Assembly: GCF_000349565.1 (NCBI RefSeq)
Contig: NZ_APJN01000097.1
Coordinates: 1 to 39,878 of the forward strand
From: Curtobacterium flaccumfaciens UCD-AKU
Lineage (GTDB): Bacteria > Actinomycetota > Actinomycetes > Actinomycetales > Microbacteriaceae
Direction: 5' to 3'
Length of the DNA stretch: 39,878 nt
The position numbers and the translations under genes were made by a program. Under the pieces are notes generated by a model. The model had not been told where the DNA came from and did not search any database. It saw nothing but the letters and a program-made list of their open reading frames with translations. Position 1 is the first letter of the stretch, and each line of letters begins with the position of its first letter. Of this stretch, positions 22,324 through 30,306 are shown in pieces.

Positions 22324-24002
22324 TGGGGTTCCTCGACCTGGCCGGCCCGGCCGCCGACGCCGAGGTCGCCCGCCTGCGGCTGGCCGACGACGACCCGGCC
22401 ACGCTGCAGCACCGGGAACTGATGGCGCGTGCGCTCGCGTTGGTCGGTGCGTGGGTCCGGCAACGGCCTGGAGGCTCGGCTCACCCCGCAGACGACGACC
22501 TCACCACCGCACACGGCTGGGTCCGGCACCTCGCGACCCGGCAGTCGCCCGGCGGCACGTTCGTCGGCGGCGACAACGTGCTCTCCCCGCCGGACTCCGC
22601 GTTCACCGTCAACGACGTCTGCGACGCCCTCGAACTGCTCGCACCGCACCGGGCGACGGTGCCGGCAGCGGCCGCGCTGGCCGACGACCTCGACGCGATC
22701 GTGCACCGGGCGACCCCCGCACTGCTCACCGGTGGGGTGCACACCCCGAACCACCGGTGGGAGATCGCAGCCGCCCTCGCCCGGGTGCACCGACTCCACC
22801 CGGCGGCGGCGCTGCTCGACCGCATCGACGCGTGGCTCGCCGAAGGGCCGGACATCGACGCCGACGGTCTGTGGTCGGAGCGGAGCCCGAACTACGCGTC
22901 CGCCGTGTCCGGGCCGTCGTTCCTGGTGCTCGCCGCCGTGCTCGACCGCCCCGCCCTGCTCGACCCGGTGCGCCGCTCGCTCGACGCCACGCTCGCGCTC
23001 CTGCTGCCGGACGACACCGTCGAGACCGTGCAGTCCCGACGGCAGGACCAGTCACAGCCCTTCGGGATCGGGCCGTTCGCGCCGCTGCTCTGGCACGTCG
23101 CGGTGCTCGACGGCCGAGGCGACCTGGCCGCGGTCGCCGCCCGCGCCGCCGTGGCCGAGACCTGGCAGCCCGCCACCGTCGCCGCGCGGTCGATGACCGA
23201 TCCCCTGCTCGGGCGTCCGCTGCCGGAACCCGTCGCCCTGGCGCCGGCCGTGCACACCTTCGCCGACGCACGGCTCGTGCACGTCCGCGAGCTCGACCGC
23301 AGTGTCGTGCTCTTCGCCGGTTCCGACGTCCCGGCCCAGGGCCACGTGCGGTCGGGGCTGGCGAACAGCCCGACGTTCCTGCGGGTCGTCGTCGGGTCGG
23401 TCGTCCTGTCCGACGTGCGGCTCTCGCGGGAGTTCTTCGGCCTCGGACCGTTCCGACCGACCGCGCTCGAGTCCCTGGGCGACGGACGGTTCCGGCTGAC
23501 CGAGACCGTGTCCGCCGGCTACCACCAGCCGTTGCCCGCGAGTGCTCGCCAGCCGGACGGCCGCTACCCGCTCGCCGACGAAGGCCGGTTCTCCGCCGCC
23601 ATGGCGTTCGGCACCCGGTCCGTCGACACGGTGGTCCTCAGCACCACCGTCGACGTCGCGGTGACCCCGGACGCCGTCGTCCTCGACGTCGTGACCGAGG
23701 GGGCCGAAGTGCCGTGGTCCCTGCAGCTGACGTTCCGCACCGGGGGGACCCTCATGGGCGTCGAGACCGACGCCGTCACCGGGGAGCGGGTCCTGGCCGA
23801 CGGGACCGGCAGCTACCGCGTCGGTTCCGACGTCGTGACGTTCGGCCCGGGCAACGGCGCCGGTCCGGGCCAGCCAGCGTGCTACACCCCGGGTCAGGAC
23901 TACGCGTTCCTCGGCGGGACCGACCGACCGCAGGGTGAGCACGTCCACGTCACCGGGCGAGCCCCTGGCTCCGCACGCATCGTGATCGGGACGGGCCGGT
24001 GA
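22323..24002 (+). CDS. Heparinase II/III-like protein, candidate polysaccharide lyase
   Basis: A 559-residue protein with no signal peptide. The N-terminal half (about 1-290) is helical and resembles the alpha/alpha toroid of heparinase II/III-type lyases; the C-terminal half (about 300-559) is a beta-rich sandwich. Candidate catalytic residues in the toroid are Asn143-His144 in TPNHRWEIAAALARVH and Tyr191 in SERSPNYASAVSG, the arrangement found in this lyase clan. It would cleave a uronic-acid-containing oligosaccharide by beta-elimination inside the cell after import. Assignment is by architecture; a related glycoside hydrolase or a non-catalytic relative is possible. It is translationally coupled to the permease before and the fusion gene after. 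Confidence 0.6.
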   Translation: MGFLDLAGPAADAEVARLRLADDDPATLQHRELMARALALVGAWVRQRPGGSAHPADDDLTTAHGWVRHLATRQSPGGTFVGGDNVLSPPDSAFTVNDVCDALELLAPHRATVPAAAALADDLDAIVHRATPALLTGGVHTPNHRWEIAAALARVHRLHPAAALLDRIDAWLAEGPDIDADGLWSERSPNYASAVSGPSFLVLAAVLDRPALLDPVRRSLDATLALLLPDDTVETVQSRRQDQSQPFGIGPFAPLLWHVAVLDGRGDLAAVAARAAVAETWQPATVAARSMTDPLLGRPLPEPVALAPAVHTFADARLVHVRELDRSVVLFAGSDVPAQGHVRSGLANSPTFLRVVVGSVVLSDVRLSREFFGLGPFRPTALESLGDGRFRLTETVSAGYHQPLPASARQPDGRYPLADEGRFSAAMAFGTRSVDTVVLSTTVDVAVTPDAVVLDVVTEGAEVPWSLQLTFRTGGTLMGVETDAVTGERVLADGTGSYRVGSDVVTFGPGNGAGPGQPACYTPGQDYAFLGGTDRPQGEHVHVTGRAPGSARIVIGTGR

Positions 24003-25897
24003 CGCTGCCGGGCGTGGTGCTCGTCGGAGCCCGCGGCTACGGCCTGCACCACCGCGCGAACATCGACCGGCTCGTGGCAGCAGGGGTCTGCACGGTGACC
24101 GCGGTCGTCGACCCCGCGCTCGGTACGACCGCCGACGCCGGTGTGCCCGTTGTGGCCGACGTGGCAGCGGCCCGCAGGCTCGGACCGGTGGACGTGGTCG
24201 TCGTGGCGGCTCCGATCGCGGCGCACCTGCCACTCACCCTCGATGCGCTCGACGCCGGCGCCGACGTGCTGCTCGAGAAGCCCCCGGTCACCACGCGCGA
24301 CGCCCTCGACGTGCTGCTCGAGGCCGAACGTCGGACCGGCAGGGTCGTGCAGGTGGGGTTCCAGAGCCTCGGTTCCGCCGCGCTGCCGGCGTTCCGTGAC
24401 GGGGCGCTCGTCGGTGCCGTCCGGTCTGCGGCCGCCGTCGGCACGTGGACCCGCGACCGGGCGTACTGGGACCGCTCCCCCTGGGCGGGGCGCCGTCGGG
24501 TCGGCGGCGTGGACGTGCTCGACGGCGTCGTCACCAATCCGCTCGCCCACGCCGTGGCGACGGCCCTGGCGCTCGTCGGGTGCCGCCGGACCGCCGACGT
24601 CGCGCGGGTCGAGGTCGAGTTGTACCGCGCGAACGCCATCGAGGGCGACGACACCTCGGCCGTCCGGGTGACCACGACCGCCGGCCTCGAGGCCACTGCC
24701 GCGCTCACGCTCTGCGCCACGACCGAGGTCCCGCCGACCGTGAGGGTGCGGGGCGCGACGGGGGACGGCGTGCTGCACTACACGACGGACGACGTCACGA
24801 TCGACGGCACGACCACACGCCTGGAGCGCACCGACCTGCTCGAGAACCTGCTGGCGCACCGGTTGCGCGGCGCCGAACTGCTCGTGCCGCTCGTCTCGAC
24901 GGGAGCGTTCGTCGAGGTGCTCGAGGCGGTCCGCGCGACCGAACCCGTGCAGCTCGACCACCCCTGGGTGACGTGGGAGGGTGAGGGCCCGGCCCGGCGC
25001 CCGGTGGTGACCGGTGTCGAGGCCACGATCGAGCGCGCCGCCGACGCCCGCGCGCTGTTCTCGGAGGTCGGGGCACCGTGGGCGCACACGGCCCGCGACG
25101 AGACGCTGCAGGAGCTCCGCGTGGACGACGTCACGGTCGCCGTCGAACGCGACGGGGCCGGCACGATCGCCACGTCGTCCCCTCGGCCGTACCTGCACCC
25201 GGTCCGGACCCTCAGCGGCACCGTGGTCAGCGCGCACCACCCGGGCGACCACGACTGGCACTGCGGGGTCGGCGTCGCGATCCCCGACGTCGACGGCGTG
25301 AACTGCTGGGGCGGACGGACCTACGTCCACGGCCCCGGCTACGTCTGGCGCGACGACCACGGTTCGGTTGAGGTCGTGCACGCCGCGCAGCACGGACTCG
25401 GGTCGACGGAGGAGCTGGTCTGGCGGGGTCCGGACCGCGCGCTGGTCCTGCACGAGGACCGCACCCTGCGCTGGCGCTCGGTCGGAGCCGGGTGGGAGTT
25501 GTCCTGGTCGTCGTCGTTCCGCGCCCCCGGCGACTCCCCCGTGCACCTCGGCGGCCCGGGCAGCAACGGCCGGGTCGGCGCGGGCTACGGCGGCTTCTCC
25601 TGGCGGTTCCCGGAGTGCACCGAGGTCGTCGTCCGGACCGCCGACGCCGAGGGCGAGACCGCCGTGCACGGCTCGGTCGCACCCTGGATCTCCTGGTCCG
25701 CGGTGTTCGACGGCGGGCCGGCGACGATCCGCATCGAGGCCCTCGACCACCACGACCCCTGGTTCGTCCGCGCCGAGGAGTACCCGGCGATCGGCTCGGC
25801 CCTGGCGTGGGACATCCCCGCGGTCGTGCAGCCGGGCGCACCGCTCGTCCGCTCCTTCCGCGCGACGATCACCGACGGCGGTACGCTCGCCGGATGA
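23999..25897 (+). CDS. Fusion of a Gfo/Idh/MocA dehydrogenase with a PmoA-like DUF6807 domain
   Basis: A 632-residue two-domain protein. Residues 1 to about 335 are a Gfo/Idh/MocA oxidoreductase, with the nucleotide-binding start GVVLVGARGYGLHHRANI, the EKP motif in LLEKPPVTT, and VTNPLAHAVATALALVG in the substrate domain. Residues about 345-632 match the PmoA-family / DUF6807 beta-sandwich, with HHPGDHDWHCGVGVAIPDVDGVNCWGG and HDPWFVRAEEYPAIG; this domain is of unknown function despite its methane-oxygenase name. Starting GTG overlaps the previous stop by GTGA. The two domains are usually separate neighbours, so the fusion implies that they act on the same sugar. Confidence 0.8.
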   Translation: MTLPGVVLVGARGYGLHHRANIDRLVAAGVCTVTAVVDPALGTTADAGVPVVADVAAARRLGPVDVVVVAAPIAAHLPLTLDALDAGADVLLEKPPVTTRDALDVLLEAERRTGRVVQVGFQSLGSAALPAFRDGALVGAVRSAAAVGTWTRDRAYWDRSPWAGRRRVGGVDVLDGVVTNPLAHAVATALALVGCRRTADVARVEVELYRANAIEGDDTSAVRVTTTAGLEATAALTLCATTEVPPTVRVRGATGDGVLHYTTDDVTIDGTTTRLERTDLLENLLAHRLRGAELLVPLVSTGAFVEVLEAVRATEPVQLDHPWVTWEGEGPARRPVVTGVEATIERAADARALFSEVGAPWAHTARDETLQELRVDDVTVAVERDGAGTIATSSPRPYLHPVRTLSGTVVSAHHPGDHDWHCGVGVAIPDVDGVNCWGGRTYVHGPGYVWRDDHGSVEVVHAAQHGLGSTEELVWRGPDRALVLHEDRTLRWRSVGAGWELSWSSSFRAPGDSPVHLGGPGSNGRVGAGYGGFSWRFPECTEVVVRTADAEGETAVHGSVAPWISWSAVFDGGPATIRIEALDHHDPWFVRAEEYPAIGSALAWDIPAVVQPGAPLVRSFRATITDGGTLAG

Positions 25898-26379
25898 GCA
25901 CCGGGGACTGGGAAGCACGCGTCGCGACGCTGTGGGACGACGAGACGATCGACGACCACCAGCGGATCGAGCGGATGCGTGGCCTCGCAGCGGACGCCCC
26001 GCACCCGGCCCTCGGCGCGTTCGAGCTCGGCGGAGCCTTCGACTCGGGCGGCCACGAGGCCGAGGCCGACGTGCAGTACGCCGCCGCGACCGCAGCGGGC
26101 CTCGACACCGTCGACCCCGAACGCGCGGCGCGGATGGTCGTGCAGCACGCCTCGACGCTGCGGAACCTCGGCCGGGTCGACGCCGCCATCGCGATGCTCC
26201 GCGACGCCCCCGAGCACCCCGCCACGGGGGCGGCACCGCGGGTGTTCCTCGCGCTCGCGCTGCACAGCGCGGGACGCTCGGCCGAGGCCCTGCGCGTCGC
26301 GATCGAGACCGTCGAGCCGACGCTCCCCCGCTACCACCGCTCCGTCCGCGCCTACGCGACAGCACTCACCGAGGACTGA
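25894..26379 (+). CDS. Tetratricopeptide-repeat protein
   Basis: A 161-residue soluble helical protein. Helical repeats are visible from about residue 28 (HPALGAFELGGAFDSGGHEAEADVQYAAATAAG, then ERAARMVVQHASTLRNLGRVDAAIAMLRDA, then RVFLALALHSAGRSAEALRVAIE), matching the short TPR group 5 proteins. The molecular role is unknown; such repeats bind proteins. It overlaps the fusion gene by ATGA, so it is expressed with the sugar operon, but it may only be a passenger. It ends four bases from the convergent AraC gene with no hairpin between them. Confidence 0.75.
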   Translation: MSTGDWEARVATLWDDETIDDHQRIERMRGLAADAPHPALGAFELGGAFDSGGHEAEADVQYAAATAAGLDTVDPERAARMVVQHASTLRNLGRVDAAIAMLRDAPEHPATGAAPRVFLALALHSAGRSAEALRVAIETVEPTLPRYHRSVRAYATALTED

Positions 26380-26383
26380 CGGG

Positions 26384-27289
26384 TCAGGCGATCGCGACCT
26401 CGCCCCGCGCCATGAGCTCACGGGCCCGACCGGCGTCGGCAGCCGGTGGACGACCGTGCAGGGCGCGGTAGTCGCGCGAGAAGTGCGAGGCGCTCCGGTA
26501 CCCCACCGCCGCAGCCGCCTGGGCAGCGGTGTCCCCGAGCACGATCATCCGCCGCCGGGCCTCTCCCAGCCGCAGCCGCCGCAGGTACTGCACCGGGCTC
26601 ATCCCGGTGACCTGCCGGAAGCGTGCGAACAGGGTCGACTCGCTCGTCCGGACCGCCGCGGCCAGGTCGGCGACCGACCACGGGTCCGCCAGCCGATCGG
26701 TGAGCAGGGCCGTGGCGGCCGCGACCACGTCGCCGTCCCGGTTGCCGATCGCGGCCAGGATGCGCGGGGCCTGGTCGGTCTGCAGCAGCCGGAGCACGAC
26801 CTCGCGGGTGACGAGCGGGGCGAGGACCGCCATGTCCTCCGGAGTGTCGAGCAATCCGACGAGTCGCGCGAACGCGTCCGCCAGCGCTGGTGTCCAGCTG
26901 CCGAGTCGGGCCGGCGGCGCTTCGTCCTGGTGCGGGCGGGACATCGCCGTCGCGACTTCGGCCACCACCGCGGGGTCGAGCTGCCAGACGACCGCGACGA
27001 ATCCCGCCGGCTCTTCCACGGCGACCACACCGGCGATCACCGGCAGGTCGACGGGTGTGATGATGAAGCGCTCGCGGCCCCAGAGCTGGTCGTCGTCCCC
27101 GACGATGGACCGCTTCTGGCCCGCGAGCACCACCGACACCGACGGCGTGTAGCGCTGGTACCCGAGGTCGGTCGGCGCGTCGACCCGGGCCAGGCGGAGT
27201 CCGAGCCGTCCGGCGCGCTCCGTGTCGTCGACGTGGGCCAGGACGCTCTGCAGCGCGCGGTCCAGTCGGTCCGAGGTGACGTCGTCCAT
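26384..27289 (-). CDS. AraC-family transcriptional regulator
   Basis: A 301-residue regulator with an AraC-type N-terminal domain (about 15-175; YTPSVSVVLAGQKRSIVGDD and ITPVDLPVIAGVV are typical of the AraC_N group) and two C-terminal helix-turn-helix motifs (about 200-290; WSVADLAAAVRTSESTLFARFRQVTGMSPVQYLRRLRLGEARRRM). It is divergent from a short-chain dehydrogenase gene, a very common pairing in which the regulator activates the reductase. CAGAAT lies exactly six bases before ATG 27289, so the mRNA is probably leaderless. Confidence 0.9.
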   Translation of the reverse strand: MDDVTSDRLDRALQSVLAHVDDTERAGRLGLRLARVDAPTDLGYQRYTPSVSVVLAGQKRSIVGDDDQLWGRERFIITPVDLPVIAGVVAVEEPAGFVAVVWQLDPAVVAEVATAMSRPHQDEAPPARLGSWTPALADAFARLVGLLDTPEDMAVLAPLVTREVVLRLLQTDQAPRILAAIGNRDGDVVAAATALLTDRLADPWSVADLAAAVRTSESTLFARFRQVTGMSPVQYLRRLRLGEARRRMIVLGDTAAQAAAAVGYRSASHFSRDYRALHGRPPAADAGRARELMARGEVAIA

Positions 27290-27301
27290 GTACTCATTCT
27301 G
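27290..27301 (-). promoter_or_regulatory. AraC gene -10 box, leaderless start
   Basis: CAGAAT (27301-27296 on the minus strand), six bases, then ATG 27289. No Shine-Dalgarno sequence is present. Confidence 0.45.
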
Positions 27302-27399
27302 TCGACCCGATGGATGCGCTGAACGCCCGTGCTGGATCCGGCAAGCAGTCCGGAGTCCTGTGCAATCGCCGACCGCCTCGCCGGACCGAGCATCGGAGC

Positions 27400-28197
27400 A
27401 TGCAGACCAACGAAGCACTCCTCGACTCCTTGACCTCCGACGACCGACTGGCCGGCCGGACCGCGCTGGTGACCGGCGCCTCGAGCGGCATCGGTGAAGC
27501 CGTCGCCAGGGTCCTCGCCGCCTCCGGCGCGACGGTCGGTGTCGCCGGCCGTGACGTACAGCGCACGCAGGCCGTGGTGGACGCCATCACCGCCTCAGGT
27601 GGCTCCGCCGTGGCCGTCATCGGCGAGCTGAACGCGCACCCTGACGCCGTCCGCGACCTCGCGGCCAGTGCCACGGCAGCCCTCGGTGGCCGGGTCGACA
27701 TCGTCGTCAACAACGCCGGCGTCTACCCGGTCGGCCCGACGGCGCTGCTCCCCGACGACGACGCCGAAGCGCTCTGGGCCACGAACGTCCGAGCACCGCA
27801 CGTCCTGGTCGGCGCCCTGGCTCCGGGCATGGTCGATCGGGGCTCGGGCGTCATCGTGAACATCGGCTCGTGGATGTCCCGCGTCGGCGTCCCCTTCACG
27901 GCGCTGTACCCGGCGACGAAGGCGGCCGTGGAGCAGCTGACCCGGGCGTGGGCCGCCGAGTTCGGCCCGCACGGTGTGCGGGTGTCGACGGTCTCCCCCG
28001 GTGCCACCGCCACGCCGGGCAACGCCGACTCGCACGACGTCCTCGCGCAGATGACGGCGGGCACACCGTCCGGCGCACCCGTCCGGCCGGTCGACGTCGC
28101 GTTCGCCGTGCGCTGGTTGGCCTCCGACGAGGCGTCCTTCGTGCACGGCGCCACCATCGACGTGGACGGCGGCATCGCCGCGACCCGCCTCGGCTGA
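27400..28197 (+). CDS. Short-chain dehydrogenase/reductase
   Basis: A 265-residue classical SDR: cofactor motif TGASSGIGEA, NNAG, and the catalytic Ser-Tyr-Lys set in IGSWMSRVGVPFTALYPATKAA. The Arg after the second strand (VAGRDVQRTQ) suggests NADP(H). The substrate is unknown. ATG 27400 is used; the in-frame ATG at 27310 adds 30 residues with no family similarity. It is divergent from the AraC gene with 110 bases between and is probably its target. The repeat array at 28207 begins just after its stop. Confidence 0.88.
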   Translation: MQTNEALLDSLTSDDRLAGRTALVTGASSGIGEAVARVLAASGATVGVAGRDVQRTQAVVDAITASGGSAVAVIGELNAHPDAVRDLAASATAALGGRVDIVVNNAGVYPVGPTALLPDDDAEALWATNVRAPHVLVGALAPGMVDRGSGVIVNIGSWMSRVGVPFTALYPATKAAVEQLTRAWAAEFGPHGVRVSTVSPGATATPGNADSHDVLAQMTAGTPSGAPVRPVDVAFAVRWLASDEASFVHGATIDVDGGIAATRLG

Positions 28198-28206
28198 CAC
28201 CCGGCG

Positions 28207-28576
28207 GAGCGGGCGAAACACCCGGGTTCATGCGCGGAGACACCCCGGCATTCCGCCCGCTCGGCAGCCCCGACCCACGCGCACGAACCCCCACCACCGC
28301 GAGCGGGCGAAACACCCGCGTCAGCCCGCGGAGGCACCCCGGCATTCCGCCCGCTCGACAACCCCGACCCACGCGCACGAACCCCCACCACCGCGAGGGG
28401 GCGAAACACCCGCGTCAGCCCGCGGAGGCACCCCGGCATTTCGCCCGCTCGGCAGTGCGAGCCGACGCGCGCGAACACGCACCACCGCGAGGGGTCACGA
28501 CACCCCGCAGACCGGCGGGCGAGCGGTCACGAAGGGTCGGGCGGGAGCGCGTCAGCCGACGGATCGTGACCGCTCG
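28207..28576. repeat. 94-bp tandem array of imperfect hairpin units
   Basis: Units start at 28207, 28301 and 28395, exactly 94 bases apart, and a diverged fourth starts at 28489. Units 2 and 3 are nearly identical. Each of the first three contains a GAGCGGGCGAAA-like left arm and a TTTCGCCCGCTC-like right arm about 50 bases apart. The fourth leads into a different hairpin with arms CGAGCGGTCACGA (28520-28532) and TCGTGACCGCTCG (28564-28576). Not protein-coding. The rest of this 457-base gap (28198-28654) holds only the terminator at 28617. Confidence 0.85.
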
Positions 28577-28616
28577 GCGGACGGCGACGGCGCGGCGGGG
28601 CACGCCACCACGGGCG

Positions 28617-28656
28617 GACGGGAGGCGCGGTGCGGGGTGGCACCGCGCCTCCCGTC
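28617..28656. terminator. Strong bidirectional hairpin at the kinase stop
   Basis: A perfect 17-base stem: GACGGGAGGCGCGGTGC (28617-28633) with GCACCGCGCCTCCCGTC (28640-28656) around six bases. It overlaps the kinase stop codon. The stem core recurs at 31455. Confidence 0.8.
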
Positions 28657-30067
28657 AGGCGGTGTGGTCGCCGCCCACCCGTGGGACCGGCAGCGAGTCG
28701 CTGGTCGTGCGCAGGGACTCCTGCCGGATCTCGAGCTGCGAGACGGCGAGCGCCGCCAGGTCGCGGAGGTTGGCGAGGTCGTCCTCGGTGGCCTGCCGCG
28801 GTCGGGTGTCGAGCACGGCGAGGGTGCCGATCGGCGCGCCGTCGTGCCGGACGAGCGGGACGCTGACGTAGAAGCGGATGCCGAGCGGGCCGGTGACCAG
28901 GGGGCTGTTGCGCATCTCGGGGTGTGCGGAACCGTCGGGGATCACGACGGGGACGGGCACGGGCGCGAAGCCGTTGGTGAAGCTGATGCTCCGGGCCGCC
29001 TCGTCGATGCCCTCGGCGATGTACGACTGGGACCACTCGCGGTCCTCGTCGAGCACCTCGATCAGGGCGATCGGTGCGTCGAAGAGCCGGGCAGCCATGG
29101 TCGTGGTGCGCTGCAGCGACTCGTTCGGCAGCGTGTCGAGGGTCGCCGGGCGATCGGTCTCGGGTCGCGTCGGCACCGGGGCTGTCTCGTCCGTCGGCTC
29201 GACCACGTGGTCGGGGGCGGCGGTCTCGGCGATCACGACGTCGCGGAGCATCGTGACCAGTTCGGGGCCGAGCGGACGGGCTGCGGGGTCCTGCGCGGTC
29301 ATGGCGCGGAGCAGGTGCTTCCAGTGCTCGGGCAGGGGTTCGGGGACCACGGGGTCGCGGGACAGCCGCGCGACGGCGGACTCGACGAGCGAGCCCGGGA
29401 ACTCCCGGCGGCGGGTGAAGCACTGCAGCAGCACGAGGCCGAGCGAGTAGACGTCGCTCGGCGGGCCGACCTCACCGCCGCGCGCCTGCTCGGGGCTGAG
29501 GTAGGCGGCGGTGCCGGTGGTCACGCCGTCGGCGGTCAGCCGTTCGACGCCGGCGGCGAGCGCGATGCCGAAGTCGGTCAGGCGTGCGCGGGCCCGTTCG
29601 GAGGCGTTGCCGTAGTCGACGAGCAGGATGTTCGACGGCTTGATGTCGCGGTGCACGACGGCGTTGGCGTGGATGTAGTCGAGCGCCTCGGCCATGTCGT
29701 AGCCGATCTCGGCGATGTGGCGCGAGGCGAGCGGGCCGACGCTCAGACGTTCCTCGAGGTCCTGCCCGACGACGAGCGACATCACGATGTAGCGCTGCTG
29801 GGTGCCGTCCTGGCTGGTGACGACCCCGGCGTCGAGCAGGCTGACGAGGTTGTGGTGCTCGAGCGACGCCAGCACGCCGAGTTCGGCCTCTTGCCGGGCG
29901 ATGTCGACGATGCCCGCGTGGAAGAGCTTGATCGCGACCGGGCGGTGCAGGCTCTCGTCCACGCCGCGGTAGACGACGGACATGCCGCCCTGACCGATCG
30001 CCTGTTCCAGGCGGTACCGACCGTCGAGCAGCGGCGCGCTCGCGTCGTGTTCTTCCGTCGGGATCAT
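28655..30067 (-). CDS. Serine/threonine protein kinase fused to a GAF domain
   Basis: A 470-residue soluble protein. Residues 15-275 are a Hanks-type kinase with every key motif: glycine loop GQGGMSVVYRG, Lys47 in VAIKLF, HRDIKPSN (139-146), DFG (165-167) and activation segment TTGTAAYLSPEQ. After a linker, residues about 310-460 form a GAF domain (ARLFDAPIALIEVLDEDREW ... SVPLVRHDGAPIGTLAVLDTRPR). There are no membrane or PASTA segments, so it would sense an internal signal, in contrast to PknB-type kinases. GAGGG precedes ATG 30067. GAF normally sits N-terminal in histidine kinases; a Ser/Thr kinase with a C-terminal GAF is less usual. Substrates are unknown. Confidence 0.88.
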   Translation of the reverse strand: MIPTEEHDASAPLLDGRYRLEQAIGQGGMSVVYRGVDESLHRPVAIKLFHAGIVDIARQEAELGVLASLEHHNLVSLLDAGVVTSQDGTQQRYIVMSLVVGQDLEERLSVGPLASRHIAEIGYDMAEALDYIHANAVVHRDIKPSNILLVDYGNASERARARLTDFGIALAAGVERLTADGVTTGTAAYLSPEQARGGEVGPPSDVYSLGLVLLQCFTRRREFPGSLVESAVARLSRDPVVPEPLPEHWKHLLRAMTAQDPAARPLGPELVTMLRDVVIAETAAPDHVVEPTDETAPVPTRPETDRPATLDTLPNESLQRTTTMAARLFDAPIALIEVLDEDREWSQSYIAEGIDEAARSISFTNGFAPVPVPVVIPDGSAHPEMRNSPLVTGPLGIRFYVSVPLVRHDGAPIGTLAVLDTRPRQATEDDLANLRDLAALAVSQLEIRQESLRTTSDSLPVPRVGGDHTA

Positions 30068-30178
30068 CCAACCCTCGTCCTCGGCTCCGGCACCAACGAT
30101 GCATCTTCGCATCCCGACGGGTATCCGTGTCGCCGAGCGGCGTTTCCCGGATCGGGGCGCGGTGCGCGGGGGCGCCAC

Positions 30179-30240
30179 AACACCGGTGTTCGCGGGTCGA
30201 ACACGCGCAGGTCGCGGTGCACCTCGGCAACACCGGTGTC
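30179..30240. promoter_or_regulatory. Paired palindromes between kinase and reductase genes
   Basis: AACACCGGTGTT (30179-30190) is a perfect 12-base palindrome and AACACCGGTGTC (30229-30240) repeats it 50 bases away. They lie in the 239-base gap between two divergent genes and look like paired operator sites; the protein that binds them is unknown. Confidence 0.5.
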
Positions 30241-30306
30241 GTGCGCCCCTCGGTGGCGCTGGTCGGCAGCGCGCGCGTACGCTCGGCCCGACGAAGGAGT
30301 CATGCC

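Noticed and set aside
28207..28576. CRISPR array
   Set aside because: The repeated unit is 94 bases with no conserved-repeat/unique-spacer alternation, and there are no cas genes.
28198..28654. Small protein genes within the repeat array
   Set aside because: Frames exist only because of high GC content; they follow the 94-base repeat and have no ribosome binding site or domain.
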